64,000 nt of DNA, taken from the NCBI GenBank assembly GCA_019914995.1, contig CM034131.1:5798501-5862500 (forward strand), given 5' to 3'. A program made the position numbers and the translations under genes. The notes beneath the pieces are model-generated. The model saw only the letters and a list, made by a program, of their open reading frames with translations. It was not told where the DNA came from and made no database searches. This document shows positions 49,501 through 62,345 of this stretch, one piece after another; the first letter of the stretch is position 1; every line of letters begins with the position of its first letter. The stretch comes from Acanthochlamys bracteata (taxonomy: Eukaryota > Streptophyta > Magnoliopsida > Pandanales > Velloziaceae).

Positions 49501-50403
49501 CCTGTATTGAACTGCTATAAAAGAGAGCATAAATCTTCTGAACTCCACCTTCATTTGAACTGCTTATGGATTCCCTGTGTTTTTCATTATTTTTTACTTT
49601 TTTATTACGGGTTATTTCCCTTATTTCCAAGAACCAAACTTTGACTTGCATGTTTTTGTTCATTACTCATGATTGAGAAGAATGCTTTCCGTAGTTCAAT
49701 GGAAGCTCCAATCTATATTTTCCAATCATAAATTTCCACACAGTGAAACCAGAACCTTAATAGGTGGTAATATAACATACATAACTTCATTATCCGCAAT
49801 TTGAGTCAACAATACCTATTTCGCAATTGTGGTGCTTCTAACACTGCACCCTAGTAGCGCTTCAGAAATGTCAAATGAGACATTATATCTCACTTCGAAG
49901 TAGAAACATTAAAAAGAGAAGTAATATGGCAAAATTTTGATTTGTAATTTAGCAAGCACTTAAAACTTACAACATTTGTTCAGCTTTTATTTTTTTATAC
50001 ACGGCTGCCCATCATCTAATGAGAGAGTATTAATGGATAAGGAAAAGAAATCATCCACCTACTTTTCAAAATGTTACATTGTGTAATTGTATTCTTCCCC
50101 CTTATGGGAAAAGAAGGGAATTGCCCCCTGAATTTCTCTAATAGTATTCCTCCCTACACTAAATAAAAAATATAAGCTGGAACCACCACTCAGAATGCTG
50201 TACAATGTGGTGAAAATAACCTGATTTGACGAATTGACTGATCAAGAGATGTGGCCACAGAGCAAGTTTCTAAATCTAAAGCTGCCTCCTATAATCTGGG
50301 TGGAATTTACAACCATTGTATCACAAGACCACAGGTACATCCAAATGCTTCTGAATAAATGGTGAGAAGGATATACGGAATCAACGAACCAGAAAAATCG
50401 GCA
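49501..50403. other. 3' flank of the MFS gene
   Basis: Convergent side of the minus-strand transporter gene, probably including its 3' UTR (about 50200-50403). No separate gene is seen. Confidence 0.4.
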
Positions 50404-53400
50404 TCATGCCAGAAGGGGTTCAACTAAAAGATCAGGCGCTTTGTCACGTAACCTCATGGTGAATGTAACAAGCACTGAAAGGAACGCGCATAATGCTGGA
50501 ACAAGTCCTGCACCGAATCTGGTGAGTGATTGGCTTCGGTGACTATCAAAATGCGAATTCCTGATATGTGGTGAATCTGGAGATTAATAAAAAATAAAAA
50601 AAACAGCATCAGGTATAAGACAACCCTCGACTAAAGCAATGCTTGACTTGGGTTTCTATCTTATGCAAGGGACAGGTCAAAAGACAATGCGAGCTTGACA
50701 AGAACTCAACCATAGTGATACAGGTACAAGTTGTACCAACCTACCCCATGCCTGTCCAGTGTGCTTGACTTTTTGTTATGTAATATCTCTAGTAAATTAT
50801 TGATACTGCAGACTGGATATATTTATTTAACATTAGGATGTAAAACCCACTAATCTACTATTGGCTCAAGCAACATTGAAACAGAACTGATAAGTCTAAA
50901 AGTCATCTGTAGCTTATATTTTGCGTAAACACAAAATAAAAAATAAGAAGCGCATGAGAGATTCCAGAGTCTATCTAAAAATGGACAACAAAATCTGATT
51001 GAAACTTTTTCTTGATAACCAGACTTCTAAAAAGAGAGATTTTTTTGCAAGTAAATGTGAACTGAAAATTGTAGATATGAAAACAACTTAATGTAAGATC
51101 AGGAACATCTCTGTTATCTATAAGTGAGAAGCGAGCAGGGGAAAAATTTCATACCTAGATAAGATTCAAGGACATATAAAGCGATTCCACATGATATCTT
51201 GTCGAGAAAACTAAGGGATCCATATACAAAGGCGCTACCGTAAAGATCTTCACCGACTAATATGCTTTCCATGCTAATTGATGTGACCTGTAAAGAAACT
51301 AAACGTCAAATGAGAGCCAAAGTATTCGTTCTGCTGCTCTACCAAGGGGATATTTATCACCAAACCACTACGTACACATTCACAAATCACAAATTTATGA
51401 TATTATCAATTATCACTAGTTGAACAATATACTGTTAACATTTGATGTTTAATCAGAAAGGTAATCACTAGGTGTAGAGCACAGTGTAAATTAAAGTGTA
51501 ACTATTTAGTTGTATGTAGTATTTACTTCAAATTTCTATTAGTATTCTCCTCCACTACTAGAAATTAGAATCTGCTTTGTCTTCTAAGATATAACTAAAG
51601 GGAACGTAAACAACAAGCCCGAAGTACCATAGATTCATAGGCATGTTTGGAGATGAAAGGTGCAGAAGATTGTATTGCTTACAGTCATTAATGCATTTGC
51701 AACACCAATAGTTATTGATAGGGCATACATCAGATTATGCATGCTACTTGGAAGAATAAAGACTCCAATGCCAGAAAATATCCACAGAATTGCTCCAGCT
51801 GTGAAATAAGCTTTGAGCCGGAAACAATTCCATCTCATCTCCTGTAAAAAACAGTGAGAATCTTTTATTGTGCCAGAGATGTCAGTGAATAATCATCACA
51901 GACAAAGCAAATACCAAAAGCTATACCTGCAAGACTACAGATACCATCAAGCTGAATACGTAGATAATTGCAGGTACCTGGAGAACCCAACTTCTGTTAC
52001 TTAATTTTCCGGTATAATACATATTGCTTTCAATAATCTCAATAGGTATCATTTACAAGGTTTGAATGGATACCAATGCCTTCGAAGCTTGGTTCATCTT
52101 TAAGTCATTTATAACGTAGAATGCAAGAAGCGCCTGTCCAGAAAGAGAGGCATGTAAGAGGACAAGGATAGAAGTTGTTCGACAACATTAGGCCCACAAA
52201 AATATGCTTGCACCCTAGTCTTCATTTTATAATTCTAGTACATCAAAAAAGTCAATGGTAAACCTTTAGAAAAACATGGTCATATCATGATTGTTGAAAA
52301 AGGAGCGACTGACAATATCAATCTATACACACCAACACAAACAATAATGTAAATGCTTTTTCCAAATAGAAAACAGTAAAGGGGTTCAAGGAATCATTAA
52401 CATTGAATGCCTTTCTTTCATCATATATGAAGACCAAGCTACTAAACACATAACGGACTTGTTTCTCCAGACAAAACATAAGGGTTATATCGAAAGAAAC
52501 TGTAATCGTAAGATGCTGAAACTAAATATGACCTGCGATATATTTGCCACAAGTCGTGTGAGCATATATACAAGAGCCACTTGATGGTATAACATCTTCT
52601 TGAACCAGTAAGTCCATGGGACTCTTGAAACATTCCTGCTATCTATCTGCTGCTTTAACCTACAGCAGAAAGTGAAAGTCTGATTCTCATAACACTGAAG
52701 AAATCAAGTATTGAGTTGACTGAACTATATCTGTATGCAAGTTACTAGGTATAGGGAGTGGATTCGCCTACTTACTTGGGTTCTTTAGTGCCAGTAAGAA
52801 ATATGCCTACGAAACAGCATCCAATGAAGATTGACGAATATGCTATCCAATGATACTGGGGCAGGAAAGAACCAAAATCCAGTTAAACAGATTGCACCTA
52901 GTAGGAAAAAACCGAGAAGACTAATATGCCAATATCTTAAGATACCTGAATTTCAATATGCACATAGCCCTTCAGATTATATACAGTTAGCACAGCTAGT
53001 GCTACTGCATACAGGCTCAGATTCGCTATCTTCAACCAAATTACACCATCATATAAAGACATCAGACTAGCAAGTCACTATAACAAACATAAAACTGATT
53101 ATTATGAAACCATGTTTACTGACCATAGTGAATGCATTACGACAGCTAGTGAGGGCAACTCTGCTGGTTGGATTCACTGTAATGCAATTCACCATCGACC
53201 TTCATGAAAAATTATGACAATGTCAAGCCAAATGTCTTTCATAATCTCAATACCACGACTAGAAACAAAGTAGATTAGTGAGGATAAGGGTATTACATAT
53301 GTGAAACTTGAGTAGCTGCCCAACCTACATTGAAAACAGCTGCAGATATGCTATATCCAACCATTTGCAGCATACGTGAATCAATGCCTATAACATGACA

Positions 53401-54646
53401 AAGCAAGCAGCCACCAAAAACAGAAGAAAATGAAACTGCAACCAGCATTGACCCTCCAGCGTGCCACATTTTGAAATGCCCAAATCGGTCTATCTGATGA
53501 ATTTAGATCACAATGTACTATAAGAGGATAGCATACTTTAAGAATCAACAAAAAATAAATTGAGAACAAATCAATTAAGCTGGCATATGCTAGTAAGCAG
53601 TAAGATATGAGAACAAACTGAAGAAAATCTTATCTATCATGCAGTAATCTCTAAGGTTCAGTTTAATTCGAACTTGAATCAGTGAAAAGAAAAGAATGAT
53701 CTATGCTAGCTTCTTTTTACATTTGAATTTAGAGTCTTAGCAATTCAATAGCTACATTAAAAAAGGACAAAGAAAAAAAAGGACACCCAGTAAGCATACG
53801 CACATGCAGGTTTCAAGGCACATACCAGCTCTCCAGCAAATATAGTTGTAACAGCGTCAGCAACTTGACCAGAAAGCATGACAACTGCTGCATACCTGTG
53901 AGATTCATGATGATCAAATTTGGGAAACTATAGCTAAAAATTTCTAACTGGAAAGAAGCAGGTATCATCACATGACAAAGGACAAAAGCATTGCTTTGAA
54001 TATCCAAACTACTCTTGCCAAAGAGAGAATACTCTGTATCCCCACACAATATTATCCTACTAACAAATATGATTGTAAATGTTTTATCAAATAACAAAAG
54101 CCACTGAAACTATTCAATTCCAAGATTTACAAGTTCATAGAAGCCTATCAAGAGCATAACATTCATTTTTATTACTATAAATAGAGATCCACGAGAACAC
54201 CCCATACTGATTTGTATAATACAGAAAAACATCAGGAAGTATGGTGGTCTTGTCAGGTCTTTACCAGCTAATTTATTCAACAAAGTGGTTTTATCCCAAA
54301 AGTTTACTATTTTCACTACGATCATCCCTAACCACCACTGCATTCATGCATTGCGTCTAGTGTCCTAGGAGAGTGCTCCTACAAAAGCCAGCACAAAGGA
54401 GGGGTAAAAACAAATACTGAACATACATACAGGAAGAGTGAGAAACAGATTGAATACAACTGGAAGAATGATTTACCTAGGAGTCAGTCCCATATCTGTC
54501 AAGAACAGTAAAAGATAAGTAAACCAGCAAGCTGCTGTGATGTCATTTAACACATGACCTACACCATATGCAAGAATAGGACACCTTCCCAGAACATCAT
54601 TTGTTGGTTCTTCGCCAAACAAGTGATCACTTGCTAAATTAACCAT
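50404..54646 (-). CDS. Major facilitator superfamily transporter, MFSD12-like
   Basis: Twelve exons (high to low): 54646-54477, 53895-53826, 53493-53297, 53199-53124, 53029-52946, 52855-52776, 52659-52533, 52133-52074, 51977-51927, 51841-51683, 51287-51155 and 50576-50404. All have GT-AG borders and compatible phases, giving 459 residues. Landmarks are YGVGHVLNDITAACWFTYL (helix 1), VMLSGQVADAVTTIFAGEL then IDRFGHFKMWHAGGS (MFS loop 2-3), and GWAATQVSHMSMVNCITVNP. Later come VPWTYWFKKMLYHQVALVY, ALLAFYVINDLKMNQASKAL and a hydrophobic helix-rich C-terminus ending VEPLLA. It belongs to the MFS_2 (sugar:cation symporter-like) group with animal MFSD12; the plant substrate is unknown. Upstream, an exon-like segment near 55333-55274 and an acceptor in the duplicated region suggest a spliced 5' UTR. 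Confidence 0.93.
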
Positions 54647-54963
54647 GCTCTCGAAATTGAGTTAAAGATCTTTATGCACGCAATTCAGTTAATCAGCAGT
54701 CTGTACAATAAATGGACAGAAAACTCAGATATGTGTAACCAAAAAGGAGACTACAGCAGTATGGCTAACAAGAACATAGTTGTAATACACATAGTAAATC
54801 ATTATGAGAGTAGACAAGTCGTTGAAACAATCTGTGATAGGAAACAAGAGGTACGCGAATTAGAAATTTTCAGAACTTAAGAGTGACGCAAAACAAGCAA
54901 CTCTATAATTAATTCCAAGACCTACTTTCTCAAAATTTATTTTAAAAAAAGAAAAAAAAAGCT
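54629..54963 (-). repeat. Right arm of the inverted duplication (5' end of the MFS gene)
   Basis: This is the source-like copy. It spans the first codons of the transporter and about 320 bases upstream, including a GTACAG acceptor-like site. It matches 49151-49500 in inverse orientation with scattered substitutions and short indels. Confidence 0.93.
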
Positions 54964-55653
54964 CAAGCTAGCAAAGAGCAACGCAACCGCCATACCAGCA
55001 GTAGTCAAATCAAAGTACAAAAGAAAAAGAAATTAGTTAAAAATTTCTTTTTTAATCTCACTTTGTGGTTAATCTATGGCCAGATTGATACAGCTGTTAC
55101 TGTTCGTCGACCTGCTATTGAAGATGAAATTTATTTACTTATCTAATGAAAGCATACATAATCTGGTTCCTCTCCAAAAGAAAAGAAAGCGAAAAAAATT
55201 TTAAAACTCAAGTAGTGCCATGAAATGATGAGAACAACGGAACCAGCTAAGAGATATTTGAATATTCAGCGCACAGGGACGGACCTGGATGAGATTCCTT
55301 CATTGATCGCCCATTCCAATCAAAAGAAAACCTGAAAAAGAAAAACTAAGTTTGTTTGGTGAGGGAATATAAGTAATCATTCGAATCAACGGTCGAGCAA
55401 GTTTCGCTACTTTGGATTTTCAACAGTAAGAGAGGAGAAGAGAAAGAAGAACAACTCACGCGCGCGCGCACAAGCACACGTAGAAGAAGAAAGGAGGAGG
55501 AAACGTTTCAGTATTGGAATGGTAAGGAGCGGCCACGTCGGCGTCGGCGGCGGACTTTGTTTGATTTCGTTCCGTTTTAACAAAAAGTCAGCGACTTTTT
55601 CTTCAGTGCGGGTTCCACAAGAAAAATAGAAACTTGTTTTTCTGAAAGATGTC
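54964..55653. promoter_or_regulatory. Upstream region of the MFS gene
   Basis: On the minus strand, 55333-55274 looks like a small exon bounded by TTTTTCAG and CCAG|GTCCGT; it contains a four-codon upstream frame (MGDQ). A GC-richer block at about 55520-55560 and a CGCGCGCG stretch near 55460 may mark the promoter. Coordinates are approximate. Confidence 0.35.
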
Positions 55654-55864
55654 GGAGGCGTTTGCAAGTGGTTATAAAATAAAATATTTTGTAATTAAAA
55701 AAATAATTTTTTATTTTTTAAATAAATTTTTAAAAATTATTTAAAATTTTAAAAATATAAAAAATTTATACGTAGTAAATTTTATTATTATTTTAATAAA
55801 AAATAAAATTTATTTTTTAGAAAATATGAAAATATTTTTTGTTTAAAAGCAATTCCAAATGCTC
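55654..55864. repeat. MITE-like AT-rich repeat upstream of the MFS gene
   Basis: The left end is GGAGGCGTTTGCAAGTGG and the right end AAAAGCAATTCCAAATGCTC, an imperfect inverted pair around an A/T-rich core. Confidence 0.6.
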
Positions 55865-58252
55865 AATGCGTAGTGTAACGGCTCATTTGGCTTCTTTGTG
55901 GTTGTGAACACAAGAATTTGATGGCAGTTTGTGGCCACATTAATAGATCCTTTGCTTGAGAGTTTGGGATTTCTTGGAATTCAGAATCTGTTAATATAGT
56001 AGCGTGTTGTTTAGAATTGCAATTGAATTTTTTTTAAAATAAGTTAAATAATCTTTTTGAAGTGACTTTAATTTATATATATAATTTTTAAATATTAAAA
56101 TTGAGTTGGTATAAAGTGAGTCAGTATAAATAATTTATTTTTTTCCAAAGTGAGTTAATATAAATTGAAAATTAGTTTGTTTTCTTTATAATTAAAAATA
56201 AATTAGAAATAAATTTTAGTTAAAAAAGTGACTTATAAAAATTAAAAAAAGACACCTTAATTCTTAAATGCCAGTGAACCACAGTACGCACATGCCTTCA
56301 ATTTTGAATATGTTGTAATTTACCTGCAAGCAGCTTTACTCTGTTTCTGATTTGCTACCAAGTAACAACTACATATTATTGAAACACTCAGCACACACAA
56401 GACTAGACCGAGTTAAGTTTGTGAATAAAATAATTAATAATAAATTTTATTAAGTAAATTTTTTATATTTTAAAATTTTCTAAACAAATTTTTTAAAAAT
56501 TATAATTTTTTTTAAAATATAAATTAAATAATTATTTCCTGAAAACATAATTCTAAACAATTCCCGTATCATCTCCAAACTTTAGAAAAAGAAGACAGTA
56601 TGTAGATATATGATTTATTCTCAAATTTGAGCTACATAGTTGGATGGTAGGATCATTCAGCGGTCACCATTTTTGGTGAGATTCTTTTATGACAGTTAAA
56701 TGGATTAGATTCAAAACAAGTTACCAGTGTCTGCAGATTCCATTGCTAATTACGTGCTTTTCAGAAAATGACTCGTTCTTGAAAGCTCTCATTAGGTATT
56801 ACTGAGAGCAGATAAGTGTACAGATAATCTCATAGCCTTGAATGCGATACGATCTGACCGTACACCTTTCTTGAGATGGTTTGACTCATAAAAGATTAAA
56901 ATCAGTATCATTTTTATTTATGCACCAACTAGAAACTGGAGCGTATTAAAAACTTCAAAACCGGTAGATGAACAATTTGCGAGTGCGACCTATGAGAAAC
57001 GTTCAAACAACGTAAAAATAAACTTAGGTTCAAATAAAGAACTTTCATTATGGCTGTAAATAGATTACATTCTATTGCTTAGAAAAGAAATTTCATAAGT
57101 CAATATACTACAATCAAAGGCAGCAATCATCTTTGTATGCTAGTCCAACCACAAACCACGTTTTTCAGAAATTGAACAAAAGCAAACTTACACATAAATT
57201 TGGAAAAGAAAAAGTTCCATTATTCGAACAGATGAACCATTCAAGAAGCAGCTGACTTTCCAACTGATCCACGCTAACAAGGCCAGCCATCCTCATCATG
57301 ATGCAGTTTCCATTGCAAATCGTCCTTCAGATAATCCAGGGCCAATGAAACAAAGCAAAACAAGCACGCAAGTCCCGATCGTTAAACATTTCAACCCAAC
57401 TTCAAATCAAGCAGTTGAAGATTCCACGTGTCATTGAACCGTGCTAAGTCAGCATCATAACCAGGGTCACAAATACAAACGAGGAATTCTAACCAGCAAG
57501 ATGTCTATGCTTTACTTCAGAATGGTGATTGTAGTAAATTTCTTGTAGGTGGAATTAAATGCCTCCTATCATTATTTACACTCTGACATCCTAGTGCATT
57601 TATTAGAAATAAATTAGTTTGTTTTCTTCCTCTCAACAACGATGAAGAAGTAATTATATGCTCACAAGATACACTGACTTTCAATGAAGTTTCAAATTGG
57701 ACTAACAGGTGGCAACTAGCGTTCTTATAGTTGCAAAAAATTGTTCATCTCTTTTTGCTTCAAGAAGAAAGTAAAGAAGTATAGCACTATAGCATTCAAT
57801 AATAAACCAGTATAAAACCAAGCTTTAAGGAATATGCTTTACACCTCGGAGCAATTTTCATTCCTAATAGATACCTTTGCAATAGTTGCGGCATTGGTGG
57901 GCATTATATCTCCATATCCTTAGTTGTAAAAGCCCTTTGACCTACTACATGAGGGTGGCAAGGTGGTCATTCTTCAAGCTGTAATTTGACTTGGTTTGCA
58001 TCATAAGTTAAAGAACTTTGAAAGGTAAAATGTCACCCTCTAAACCCAGTATAGCAGAAGAAAAGAAAGAATCTGACAATAATCTCCCACAAGTATACCG
58101 TAAATGCATCTATTAGAAACTTAGCTCCTGAATACCACTGTTACATTGCGAGGCACATGTCTGTGCAATATGGAACATCTTCATCTTCAGTCCCCTTGCT
58201 CATGTCACATTGCTGGACATACAAAATCTGTCAGTTCTGAAGTTCAAAATTT
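55865..58252. other. Intergenic region between the MFS and F-box/kelch genes
   Basis: A/T-rich repeat-like blocks occupy about 56000-56270 and 56430-56570. The rest has no coding signal. The last few hundred bases are likely 3' UTR of the minus-strand F-box/kelch gene. Confidence 0.4.
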
Positions 58253-61200
58253 TCAGACTTGAAGCACCTGACAGTGAAGAATATGACTCTTGGGCCCGCT
58301 CCGACCTGCAACACTCAACCACAAGTTTGCAATGAAGGTCTTCACTAGTCCTTTACCATTTGCAATTTCCCAAATATGAGTGCTATTCCCAGGTTTTGAC
58401 ACATCAACTAGGCTAACACTCATGTTGTTTCGGATAATGCAGAGATTACCATCAACTGGGACAAACGCAGCTGCCTCAAAGGCCCGAGTGTTTCCTAAAT
58501 GGAGTTTGCTATCCAGAAATTTGTTCCATGAATTAGTGGATTGATCATACACTCTAAGCCTGCAACCATCCTTACAATCCGAAGAATAGAGCCTCCCATT
58601 TAATGAAACACTTGGGTTGCGCCAGCCTGTAATCATTGCATCATTAACCTGAGACCAGCTATTTGTTGATGGTGTATAGACTTCACTCAGAACTTGGCGA
58701 TGCATTCCCAAACCTTTCAGGAACCACTTCCCCTCATAAACAACTCCAATGAAGGGAACCATTGCAGTTTTCATGTCTGCAATAAAACTCCATTTATTTT
58801 TGTTAGGGTCATAAACCTCCGCTGAGCGTTGTGTTCTTTGAATTCCATCACACTCACCACCGGCAACAAACAGACAATTATTAATGACAGAAGAACCATG
58901 GAAATGACGCTTCCTAAGCATATCTGGAGCACGGTGCCATTTGTTAGTTCGAGCATTGTAGAAGATCACTCGCCTCATAGACCCTTTAATTCGGTCCTTA
59001 CCTCCAAGTAAGTAGAGAAAACATCCATTAAGCACAGCACAACCAAAACCAAGAGCTTCTGAATACTCCCCAGGAATAGGTGGGAGTGGCTGCCAAAGCT
59101 TGAGAACAGGGTCAAATGCATTCCAAGATATTTTTCCATCATGATCTCTTTTGATAACGTAGATCCACTCCTCAGCCATGCCTTGTTTCTTCCTCAGAGA
59201 GTAAAAGAAATTGCCAGATAATAGGCGATTCCATCTTTTGCAGACTAAACGAAGATTTGTGTGCTCGGCTCGAGGCACACGGATCAGGCAGGCAATAGCA
59301 AGGTCATCTGGAAGCCCAGTTAAGAGAGGAGACTGAACTCTGCTTCTCTCCCTGCGTGAGTTCTTGGGTCTTGGTCCGTTAGGGATAATGTCAGGTTGAA
59401 TACAAAGTTTCGCTCCAGGTACAAACTTCCTAGCCCCAACAATAGTTTTTAAGCCGGCGTCAGCTCTGCAATAACATGAAACTGACTCAACCTGCATTTT
59501 GATAAGCATGATTATCAAGCATGTGAACTTCAGACATGAATAATGTGGGATGCCTCATTTCTAAGATATAATGATGAAAGAGCTCGAGTGAAAGAATTCA
59601 AGGCAATAACAAAAAGCAGAAAAGAAATTAATGACTAGCAAAAAGAAGCATTTGGATCAAAGAAACTAGCAACAGCAAAGTCAAAACACTACTAAAACTT
59701 TTTTGGGATCATGAAGAAATTCTTGTGTAAGAAAGTATTGGGGACAACATGGAGGTCAGAGTTGGAATTGCATACAGGTTACCATGCTTAGCAAATTGCA
59801 TTTAAATAATTTATACACAACAAGGGACTGTGAAAGCTAATATGCCACAAAAACAGCAATGTTTATAACATAATAAGATGTAAGAACCGACAATCACCAT
59901 ATGCAGCAAGGAAGACTTCACCAAACTATTTCAATGAAATAATTACATGAGCAAAGTCTACTGTAAACTGCAGAATCATGCTCCATTCATATCATGTTTT
60001 TAATAGGTTGCTGTAAAAGGAGTCGAATGGTTATGACAGTGGTCCAGACTTGGTAATTCCTCCTAGCTCATGTATAAGACTCTTCATTGATACTGGCTAA
60101 AGAAACCCAAAGAATATAAAAAGTTTTAAGATAATAACGTCCCTATTTTCATTTCTTTGAGAATGAAAATGACCAAAAAATGTTTATGGAACTGTCAAGG
60201 TACTTAGTGAGTCTGAAAATGACCAAGAAAAGTTTATGCAACTTTCAAGGTACTTAAGTGAGTCTGAAAAATGCCAAGAAAAAGTTTATAGAACTTTCAA
60301 GTACTTAAGTAGGCTCTTCAAAGGAGAATTGCAGAGAAAAATATGCTGATAGAGAGACTTCTATAAGAAGTCCAAGAAACTACAATGAAATCACAAACTA
60401 GAAAACACTCGAGTAATATTAGTATGATAGTGCGGCTACAGACTAGAAGTAATACTCTATCTCAGAAAAGACGTACTATGTTGATGTTACAGCACATAAA
60501 CTACGAACCTTAAGTGATAGAAAATGGAAGGCAGTCAGCTACCGACTAAATCAGACCATTGTAAAATGTATTTTTAAGTATATCACAAAAAACTACTGAC
60601 CTCTTAGATGGAAGAAATTGATGCTTAAAAAACTAGAACGAACTAATGTTTTGAACCAACTCCACATTCAAGGGATTGCAGGTGCCACTAACGAATAAAA
60701 GACAAACCACATCCCTTACTTCACATGTAACATATTTCAGAGGAAAAACAAACCACATCTAATACACTTCAGATAAAAGACTGCTATTTCTAAAACAACA
60801 GGAAAAGTAACAGCATAAGTATAATTATTGTGTCATCCATAGTACAATCCCAAAATATACAAAATTTATTGACAACATGATGGAATTAGTTTCAAGCAAA
60901 TAAAAATTGGGAAAGTGAAGTAGGTAAGTTTTTGACTGTAGAACCATTGTTGAAACACGAGATTCACTTAGATTAATCAACTCCAACACAACAGCTATTT
61001 ATAGGGATACAAGGATCCTATCTAATTCAGACCCCATCTTGAGGAGAGCAGTTTAATTTAAAAAGGAAGCGCAACTTCAAACTTAATCTTCACAAATCTA
61101 AAATCAAAATCAGGCAACAAATATCCAGATTCCAATTACCATTTACGACCAGAATAAAACAGATAAATGGAACTAGAACACAGTAGCAAGATTTTGAACG

Positions 61201-61340
61201 GGATGGAAAGAAAACCTAACAAAAAAAAAATTAAAAATTAAAAATCAATAGAACAGAACAGCAAGAAGCTTCTGATTTACCAGAGGAGCTTGAACTCTGA
61301 TTCCTCTCTGGTTTCTCTTACTGCTGTCAGCATACTCCAT
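58253..61340 (-). CDS. F-box/kelch-repeat protein, At1g55270 (SAGL1) type
   Basis: Exon 1 (61340-61281) encodes MEYADSSKRNQRGIRVQAPL. Exon 2 (59491-58253) continues VESVSCYCRADAGLKTIVGA and carries the rest, 432 residues in all against 433 in my recollection of the Arabidopsis protein. The start was moved upstream because the internal ATGs just before exon 2 lie in intron sequence ahead of a TTTTGATAAGC...GCAG-type acceptor. The F-box is at about residues 77-115 (LLTGLPDDLAIACLIRVP...LRLVCKRWNRLL). Kelch repeats follow, marked by YLLGGKD, FYNARTNKWHRAPDML, FVAGGECDGIQRT, AEVYDPNKNKWSFIADM and LRVYDQSTNSWNKF. Such proteins recruit substrates to SCF ligases; Arabidopsis SAGL1 has been linked to cuticular wax and phenylpropanoid control. 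The 1.8-kb intron sits in the N-terminal region. Confidence 0.95.
60165..60316 (+). repeat. Tandem repeat, three units of about 51 bp, in the F-box/kelch intron
   Basis: Units start at 60165, 60215 and 60266. Each reads GAAAATGACCAAGAAAA-like sequence, then TTTATGCAACTTTCAAGG, then TACTTAAGTGAGTCT. The third is the most diverged. Confidence 0.85.
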
Positions 61341-61438
61341 TTATCCAACAGCAGCCTGAGAGAAAAAATAGAAAGTAAGGCGAGAAAACAAGCAGAGCTG
61401 AAGTATTTTGATTGTAAGCCGAGACTAAAGATGCTCCG

Positions 61439-61457
61439 CGCTCTCTCTCTCTCTCTC
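61439..61457 (+). repeat. (CT)n microsatellite near the F-box/kelch promoter
   Basis: A run of about nine CT dinucleotides, which is (GA)n on the gene's strand, lies about 100 bases upstream of the start codon. It is likely in the 5' UTR or core promoter, where GA-rich tracts are common in plants. Confidence 0.8.
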
Positions 61458-61599
61458 GAATAGTCAATAGTGAAGTTAATTGACTCATTTAATTAACGTC
61501 TTTTATGAGTTCATTTGTCTTTAGTTGGGTAGAAAAGCTTTGTAGTTGTTGGGCATATGTGTTTGGAGTGTGTGCTGTCTGTGGAGTTGGCCTGAACCG

Positions 61600-62345
61600 A
61601 ACTATAAACTAGCGGGACCCATTTTAAAAATTTAATCTGAAATCGATTTAGTTAATACGGATTAGGGTTAAAAATTTTAATCCGTATGAATTGAATTAAG
61701 ATTGAATAATTTTGGCTCGACTATTAAATAAATCAATTCAGATCGATCCAAAATTGATTAATCAATCCGAAATATCACATTGTGAATGAACAACTCTTTC
61801 CTTTTTTTTTTTACCGTATAAAAAATTTTAATAATAAAAAATTAATAATAATAATTTATAAGTTATTAAATTGTATTGTATTTATAATTAATCTTTTTGT
61901 TTTATACCTAAATAAAATAGTGCATATGAGAATTAATAATATTAGCAAAAGTACTATTATATATTTATAATTATAAAATTTCAGCTGTTATCATATATTT
62001 TCAAAATATAAAAATAAAAATACTTTTAAAATATTTTAAGAACTGATAAAGATATTAAAAAATACACATGTCAACGGACACTCATCATATCTCTTAACTA
62101 AAAATATCGTGCATATTCATTCTAACTGATTTATAATTTCACTCAAGTTTAAATATAAAATTAATAATTAATAATTTTAGTTATTAAATAAATCGATCCG
62201 AATTTGATCTGATTATTAAATAAGTTCGATTAAAATTGAACAAATTTGATCCGTATAAATTTATAAATTAGATTAGTGTTGAATAAATTTGATTCGATTA
62301 TTAAGTAGGTCGATCTGAAATCGACTCATAAATCCAATTGCCACC
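61600..62345. repeat. Degraded repeat with GATCCGA/AATCCGTAT motifs
   Basis: TAAATAAATCGATCCGAA, GATTGAATAAATTTGATTCG and AATCCGTATGAATT variants recur through the interval. The right end reads CCAATTGCCACCCCTAC, whose complement (GGGGTGGCAATTGG) is a familiar end of dispersed plant repeats. It is probably an old non-autonomous element; no protein is encoded. Confidence 0.4.

Noticed and set aside
49450..49644. Open frame starting in the duplicated MFS leader
   Set aside because: Homology to the transporter stops after about six codons; the rest is unrelated sequence, so it is not a second transporter gene.
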